Assembly: GCA_963837265.1 (NCBI GenBank)
Contig: CAWIMQ010000011.1
Coordinates: forward strand, 248,001 to 312,000
Source: DATBLE01 sp963837265
Lineage (GTDB): Bacteria; Actinomycetota; Thermoleophilia; Gaiellales; Gaiellaceae
DNA length: 64,000 nucleotides
Direction of reading: 5' to 3'
In this document: piece by piece, positions 60,429 to 64,000 of the stretch
Layout: the number at the start of each line of letters is the position of its first letter
How positions within the stretch are numbered: position 1 is the first letter of the stretch
Notes under the pieces: model-generated
The model's database searches: none
The model's input: the letters and a program-made list of their open reading frames with translations, nothing else
What the model was told of the DNA's origin: nothing
Made by a program: the position numbers and the translations under genes

Positions 60429-61946
60429 ATGACCGAGACGATCGCGGCGTCGACGACGACGAAGGCGATCCAGCACTGGATCGGAGGACGGAGCGTCACT
60501 GGGACGTCCGGGCGTACCGGGCCGGTGTGGGACCCGGCAACAGGCGAGCAGACGGGGAAGGTCGATTTCGCGTCGGTCGAGGAGATCGGCGCCGCGGTCC
60601 AGAACGCGAAGGAGGCGTTCGAGTCGTGGCGGGGCGTCTCGCTCGCCCGGCGGGCCGAGGTCTTCTTCCGCATCCGCGAGCTCGTCCACGAGCACCGGGA
60701 GGACATCGCGCGCCTCCTGACCGCCGAGCACGGGAAGGTGCTCTCCGACGCGCTCGGCGAGGTCGCCCGCGGCCTCGAGGTGATCGAGTACGCGTGCGGG
60801 ATCCCGACGCTCCTCAAGGGGGAGTACTCCGAGCAGGCCTCGACCGGAATCGACGTCTACTCGATCCGTCAGCCGCTCGGCGTCGTCGCCGGGATCACGC
60901 CCTTCAACTTCCCGGCGATGGTGCCCATGTGGATGTGGGCGCCGGCGATCGCCTGCGGGAACACCTTCGTGCTCAAGCCCTCCGAGAAGGACCCGTCCGC
61001 ATCCGTCTACACGGCCCAGCTGCTGAAGGAGGCCGGCCTGCCCGACGGCGTCTTCAACGTGGTGAACGGCGACAGGGTCGCGGTCGACGCCCTCCTCGAG
61101 CACCCGGACGTCTCCGCCGTCAGCTTCGTCGGCTCGACTCCGATCGCGCGCTACGTCTACGAGACCGGGACGAGCAAGGGGAAGCGCGTCCAGGCGCTCG
61201 CCGGGGCGAAGAACCACATGCTCGTCCTCCCGGACGCCGACATCGACATGGCCGCCGACGCCGCGGTGTCGGCGGCCTACGGCTCCGCCGGCGAGCGCTG
61301 CATGGCGGTGTCGGTCGTGGTCACCGTCGGCGACGCTGCCGAGCCGCTGATCGAGGCGATCAGGGAGCGCCTGCCGAAGGTGAAGGTCGGGCCCGGCCTC
61401 GACCCGCAGAGCGAGATGGGCCCGCTGATCACGCGCGAGCATCGCGACCGGGTCGCCTCGTATCTCGACTCGGCCGCCGAGCAGGGAGCGACGGTGGTCG
61501 CCGACGGGCGTGAGCTGGAGATCGACGGCGACGGGTTCTTCCTCGGCGTCTCGCTGATCGACGAGGTCACGCCGCAGATGGACTGCTACCGCGACGAGAT
61601 CTTCGGGCCCGTTCTCTCCGTCGTCCGTGCCGGGACCTACGACGAGGCCCTCCGGCTCGTGAACGACAACCCGTGGGGCAACGGGACGGCCATCTTCACG
61701 CGCGACGGCGGCGTGGCCCGCCAGTTCCAGTTCGACGCGCAGGCCGGCATGGTCGGCGTGAACGTCCCGATTCCGGTCCCTGTCGCCTACTACTCGTTCG
61801 GCGGCTGGAAGGCGAGCCTGTTCGGCGACCGGCACATCTACGGGCCCGAGGGGATCGACTTCTACACGCGCGGAAAGGTGGTCACCTCGCGCTGGCCCGA
61901 CCCTGCGACCTCGAGGGTCGATCTCGGGTTCCCGCAGACCCGCTGA
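60429..61946 (+). CDS. mmsA: CoA-acylating methylmalonate/malonate-semialdehyde dehydrogenase
   Basis: A 505-residue aldehyde dehydrogenase that converts (methyl)malonate semialdehyde plus CoA and NAD to propionyl- or acetyl-CoA and CO2. Signature regions: HWIGGRSVTGTSGRTGPVWDPATGE, RQPLGVVAGITPFNFPAMVPMWMWAPAIACGNTFVLKPSEKDP, GVFNVVNGDRVAVDALLEHPDVSAVSFVGST, GAKNHMLVLPDAD, and the catalytic Cys in YGSAGERCMAVSVVV, typical of MmsA/IolA. Divergent from the aminotransferase, with an inferred role in beta-alanine or valine catabolism. Strong Shine-Dalgarno. Confidence 0.95.
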   Translation: MTETIAASTTTKAIQHWIGGRSVTGTSGRTGPVWDPATGEQTGKVDFASVEEIGAAVQNAKEAFESWRGVSLARRAEVFFRIRELVHEHREDIARLLTAEHGKVLSDALGEVARGLEVIEYACGIPTLLKGEYSEQASTGIDVYSIRQPLGVVAGITPFNFPAMVPMWMWAPAIACGNTFVLKPSEKDPSASVYTAQLLKEAGLPDGVFNVVNGDRVAVDALLEHPDVSAVSFVGSTPIARYVYETGTSKGKRVQALAGAKNHMLVLPDADIDMAADAAVSAAYGSAGERCMAVSVVVTVGDAAEPLIEAIRERLPKVKVGPGLDPQSEMGPLITREHRDRVASYLDSAAEQGATVVADGRELEIDGDGFFLGVSLIDEVTPQMDCYRDEIFGPVLSVVRAGTYDEALRLVNDNPWGNGTAIFTRDGGVARQFQFDAQAGMVGVNVPIPVPVAYYSFGGWKASLFGDRHIYGPEGIDFYTRGKVVTSRWPDPATSRVDLGFPQTR

Positions 61947-61951
61947 CAAGA

Positions 61952-61980
61952 TCGCCGGAAATGCTGCGCATTTCCGGCGA
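61952..61980. repeat. Perfect hairpin between mmsA and mvaB (13-bp arms, TGC loop)
   Basis: TCGCCGGAAATGC (61952-61964), TGC, GCATTTCCGGCGA (61968-61980). It fills most of the 46-bp gap and lacks a T-run. Confidence 0.88.
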
Positions 61981-61992
61981 CACGAGGCTGAG

Positions 61993-62862
61993 ATGACAGT
62001 GACGATCTGCGACGTGGGCCCACGGGACGGGCTCCAGAACGAGCCCGACGTGCTCGCGCCGGCGGTGCGAGCCGACCTGTGCGACCGGCTCGCCGCCGCG
62101 GGTCTTCCCCGGGTGGAGGCGGTGAGCTTCGTCCGCGGCGACCTCGTTCCGCAGATGGACGGCGCCGAGGAGGTCGTCGAGCGGCTGCATCGCCGCGAGG
62201 GCACGGTCTTCGCCGGCCTCGTCCTGAACGAGCGCGGCTACGACCGGCTCGCCGTCGCCGGCCTCGAGGAGGCTCACCTGACGCTCGCGGCGACGGAGAC
62301 CTTCAACCGGCGGAACGCGAATCAGTCGATCGAGCAGTCGGTCGCCGCCTGCAGGGAGGTCACCTCGCGGGCGCGGGCGGACGGCCGGCGCGTGACCGTC
62401 ACGATCTCGGTCGCGTTCGGCTGTCCGTTCGAGGGTGACGTCGATCCCGGGCGGGTGCTGGACCTCGCCGGCCGCCTCGCCGGCGTGGACGAGATCGTTC
62501 TCGCGGACACGATCGGAGTGGCGGTGCCGCGGCAGGTGAGATCGCTCGTCGCGGAGACGGCGAAGCTCGCCCCACGAGTGGGAGCGCACCTGCACGACAC
62601 GCGCGGCACGGCGCTCACGAACGCGCTCGCTGCGCTCGAGGAGGGGGCGACCGTTCTCGACGCGTCGGTCGGAGGTCTCGGCGGCTGCCCGTTCGCGCCG
62701 CGGTCGACCGGCAACCTCGCCACCGAAGATCTCGTCTACCTCCTCGACGGCGAGGGGATCGAGACCGGGATCGACCTGGAGTCGCTGCTGGCCGTTTCGC
62801 GCTGGCTCGAAGACCTTCTCGGCCGGCCGCTGCCCGGGCGCGTCCACCGCGCGGCCGGTTGA
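61993..62862 (+). CDS. mvaB: Hydroxymethylglutaryl-CoA lyase
   Basis: A 289-residue TIM-barrel lyase that cleaves HMG-CoA to acetoacetate and acetyl-CoA in leucine breakdown. VTICDVGPRDGLQNEPDVLAP at the N-terminus (metal-binding Asp and Arg), EAVSFVRGDLVPQMDGAEEV, ADTIGVAVPRQVRSLV and HLHDTRGTALTNALAAL (His-x-His), and the signature VGGLGGCPFAPRSTGNLATEDL with the catalytic Cys. Length is normal. It is downstream of mmsA on the same strand and may be co-transcribed. Confidence 0.95.
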   Translation: MTVTICDVGPRDGLQNEPDVLAPAVRADLCDRLAAAGLPRVEAVSFVRGDLVPQMDGAEEVVERLHRREGTVFAGLVLNERGYDRLAVAGLEEAHLTLAATETFNRRNANQSIEQSVAACREVTSRARADGRRVTVTISVAFGCPFEGDVDPGRVLDLAGRLAGVDEIVLADTIGVAVPRQVRSLVAETAKLAPRVGAHLHDTRGTALTNALAALEEGATVLDASVGGLGGCPFAPRSTGNLATEDLVYLLDGEGIETGIDLESLLAVSRWLEDLLGRPLPGRVHRAAG

Positions 62863-62870
62863 ACGGGCGG

Positions 62871-62890
62871 CGGTCCCGGAGGAGGGACCG
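62871..62890 (+). terminator. Candidate terminator hairpin after mvaB
   Basis: CGGTCCC-GGAGGA-GGGACCG starts 8 nt after the stop. The following sequence (TGCTCCG) has no U-tract, so the call is weak. Confidence 0.35.
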
Positions 62891-62987
62891 TGCTCCGACC
62901 GCGGGAGGAGCCGAGCGACGCGCGTACCGGCGCTCCGGGGGGTCCGGCCGCCCGCGGTCATTCGGCTCGCTGCGGCAGGACCGGACG

Positions 62988-63020
62988 GGACCTGTCAGGG
63001 GTCAGGCCCCTGACAGGTCC
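62988..63020. repeat. Palindromic repeat, family B copy 3 (14-bp arms)
   Basis: GGACCTGTCAGGGG (62988-63001), TCAGG, CCCCTGACAGGTCC (63007-63020), then GGAAGCGGC. The arms are longer than in copies 1 and 2. Confidence 0.85.
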
Positions 63021-63080
63021 GGAAGCGGCAGCCGGGACACGCAACCACGCGCCCGCGCCCAACCAGGCGTGGCCGGTCGA

Positions 63081-63111
63081 GCCATGACAGGGGTCAGACC
63101 CCTGTCATGGC
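63081..63111. repeat. Palindromic repeat, family B copy 4 (14-bp arms, CAG loop)
   Basis: GCCATGACAGGGGT (63081-63094), CAG, ACCCCTGTCATGGC (63098-63111), then CGAAACCG. It ends 9 nt before the convergent MOSC stop. Copies 3 and 4 occupy the 257-bp gap between mvaB and the MOSC gene. Confidence 0.88.
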
Positions 63112-63119
63112 CGAAACCG

Positions 63120-63638
63120 TCAGGCTGCGGCGATCTCGACGGTGTCGCCGACGGAGACGGATCCCGGCTCGACGACGCGGCAGTTCACACCGCGGAGCCG
63201 CCGGTCGCGGTGGTCGTTGACCCAGACAAGGGCCTCCCGCCCGAACCGCTCCCGGAACTTCTCGCAGCCGGTGTGCGGTACGGTCGAAACCTCGAGCAGC
63301 GCCGAGCCGAGCCGGAGGCGGGTGCCGGCCGGCAGCGCCTCCTCGGCGAGGTCGAGGTCGACCTGGAAGTTGTCTCCCGGCAGATGGAGCGGCACGCCGT
63401 CGCCAGCGATCAGCCCGGTGACGCGCACGTTCATCAGCGTCACCTGGGTCTCGGGGTGAGGCCGCCCGCCGAGCGCCCAGCGGTCGCCCTCGACGCCGCC
63501 GTCCGGCGTGAGCTCGACCCGCTCCGGCGTCACGTGTACGCCGTCGTCCGGCCGAACGCAGATCAGCCGGACCGTCCCGCGTCCCCGTGGCGCCGGCTCG
63601 GCCGCGAGCCAGCGCTGTTCCAGCTCGTCGACCGTCAC
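63120..63638 (-). CDS. MOSC-domain protein
   Basis: A 172-residue protein. GTVRLICVRPDDGVHVTPERVELTPDGGVEGDRWALGG is the start of a MOSC domain; NVRVTGLIAGDGVPLHLPGDNFQVDLDL and the conserved Cys in VSTVPHTGCEKFRERFGREALVWV complete it. MOSC domains bind the molybdenum cofactor sulfur or act as sulfur carriers; stand-alone versions often handle thiols or hydroxylamino compounds. ATG shares ATGA with the upstream dihydropyrimidinase stop, so the two are coupled. Exact reaction unknown. Confidence 0.85.
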   Translation of the reverse strand: MTVDELEQRWLAAEPAPRGRGTVRLICVRPDDGVHVTPERVELTPDGGVEGDRWALGGRPHPETQVTLMNVRVTGLIAGDGVPLHLPGDNFQVDLDLAEEALPAGTRLRLGSALLEVSTVPHTGCEKFRERFGREALVWVNDHRDRRLRGVNCRVVEPGSVSVGDTVEIAAA

Positions 63639-64000
63639 GCCGCGACGGCGGTTCGCTCGGCCGAGACTTGCTCCCCGAAACGCGCGCGCCGAACGAACTG
63701 CCCGGACCCGGGCTTCGCCAGGATCTCGCCGCCCTCGACGATCACCTCGCCTCGCCGCAGGACGATCTCCGGGGATCCCGTCACCTCGGTGCCCTCGAAG
63801 ATGTTCAGCTCGGAGGCCGAATGGTGTGTCGCCCCCGAGATCGTCAGCTTCTTCTCCGGGTCGAAGATCACGATGTCCGCGTCCGAGCCGACCGCGATCG
63901 TTCCCTTCTTCGGGTACAGGCCGAAGAGCTTCGCGGGGCTGGTCGCGAGCAGCTCGACCATCCGGTTGAGCGTAATGCGGCCCTCGCGGACGCCGAACTG
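63635..64000 (-). CDS. Dihydropyrimidinase / D-hydantoinase, C-terminal part (5' end outside window)
   Basis: The open frame enters from the window edge: QFGVREGRITLNRMVELLATSPAKLFGLYPKKGTIAVGSDADIVIFDPEKKLTISGATHHSASELNIFEGTEVTGSPEIVLRRGEVIVEGGE. This is the end of the amidohydrolase barrel plus the final beta-sandwich of cyclic-imide hydrolases; 'KGxIAxGxDADxVxxDP' is their hallmark. It opens dihydrouracil or hydantoins. With the aminotransferase and semialdehyde dehydrogenase nearby it suggests reductive pyrimidine degradation. About 120 residues are visible of a usual 460. Confidence 0.88.
   Translation of the reverse strand, partial: QFGVREGRITLNRMVELLATSPAKLFGLYPKKGTIAVGSDADIVIFDPEKKLTISGATHHSASELNIFEGTEVTGSPEIVLRRGEVIVEGGEILAKPGSGQFVRRARFGEQVSAERTAVAA

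Noticed and set aside
482..63111. CRISPR array
   Set aside because: Palindromic repeats are dispersed or in pairs without regular spacers, and no cas gene is present.

Overview
This is a high-GC chromosome segment from an actinobacterium, most likely of the Thermoleophilia (Gaiellales/Solirubrobacterales-like). That placement is inferred from three things: a fused FbiC with other F420 genes and an F420-dependent glucose-6-phosphate dehydrogenase; GC-rich codon use with many GTG starts; and many genes whose start codon overlaps the previous stop as NTGA. Several genes have a TANNNT -10 box about 6-9 nt before the start codon, the arrangement of leaderless actinobacterial mRNAs.

Positions 1-34300 form a surface-polysaccharide locus. 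It holds GDP-mannose dehydratase (gmd), GDP-fucose synthase (fcl), another extended SDR, about ten glycosyltransferases (GT2, GT4 and CgeB-like), five to six methyltransferases, large GT-C-like membrane proteins, a WecA/MraY-like phosphoglycosyltransferase fused to a CapD-type N-terminal region, and a Wzm/Wzt ABC exporter. The exporter pair is separated by a small Ig-like-domain gene, hemE and hemH. The simplest reading is that nucleotide sugars (GDP-mannose to GDP-fucose) are made, assembled on undecaprenyl phosphate, decorated and methylated, then exported by Wzm/Wzt.

Positions 33600-43700 form a disturbed block. wzt is frameshifted in its C-terminal domain. An IS481-family element sits in a TCTAGG target, flanked by 6-bp direct repeats, and is itself interrupted by an IS3-type orfB fragment. 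A BTAD-type regulator and a very large exported PKD/CSLREA/beta-helix protein are each broken by several frameshifts. Other single frameshifts occur near 23.17, 24.17 and 52.9 kb, so either real decay or indel errors in the assembly are possible.

Positions 43800-53700 form a coenzyme F420 locus: cofD, cofE, a four-GAF diguanylate cyclase, a macro-domain protein, F420-dependent glucose-6-phosphate dehydrogenase, cofC, fbiC and a PPOX-class probable F420 enzyme. It covers most of F420 biosynthesis and includes the enzyme that recharges F420H2 from glucose-6-phosphate.

Positions 53700-64000 are catabolic: an amidase, a D-2-hydroxyacid dehydrogenase, a class-III aminotransferase divergent from a CoA-acylating semialdehyde dehydrogenase, HMG-CoA lyase, a MOSC protein and the end of a dihydropyrimidinase. 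Together these suggest reductive pyrimidine/beta-alanine breakdown plus branched-chain acyl degradation.

The most unusual aspect of the window is its load of short palindromic repeats. At least four families lie between genes, at gene ends and inside conserved genes; several have perfect 9-14 bp arms around a TGC/GCA triloop. No tRNA, rRNA or CRISPR array was seen.
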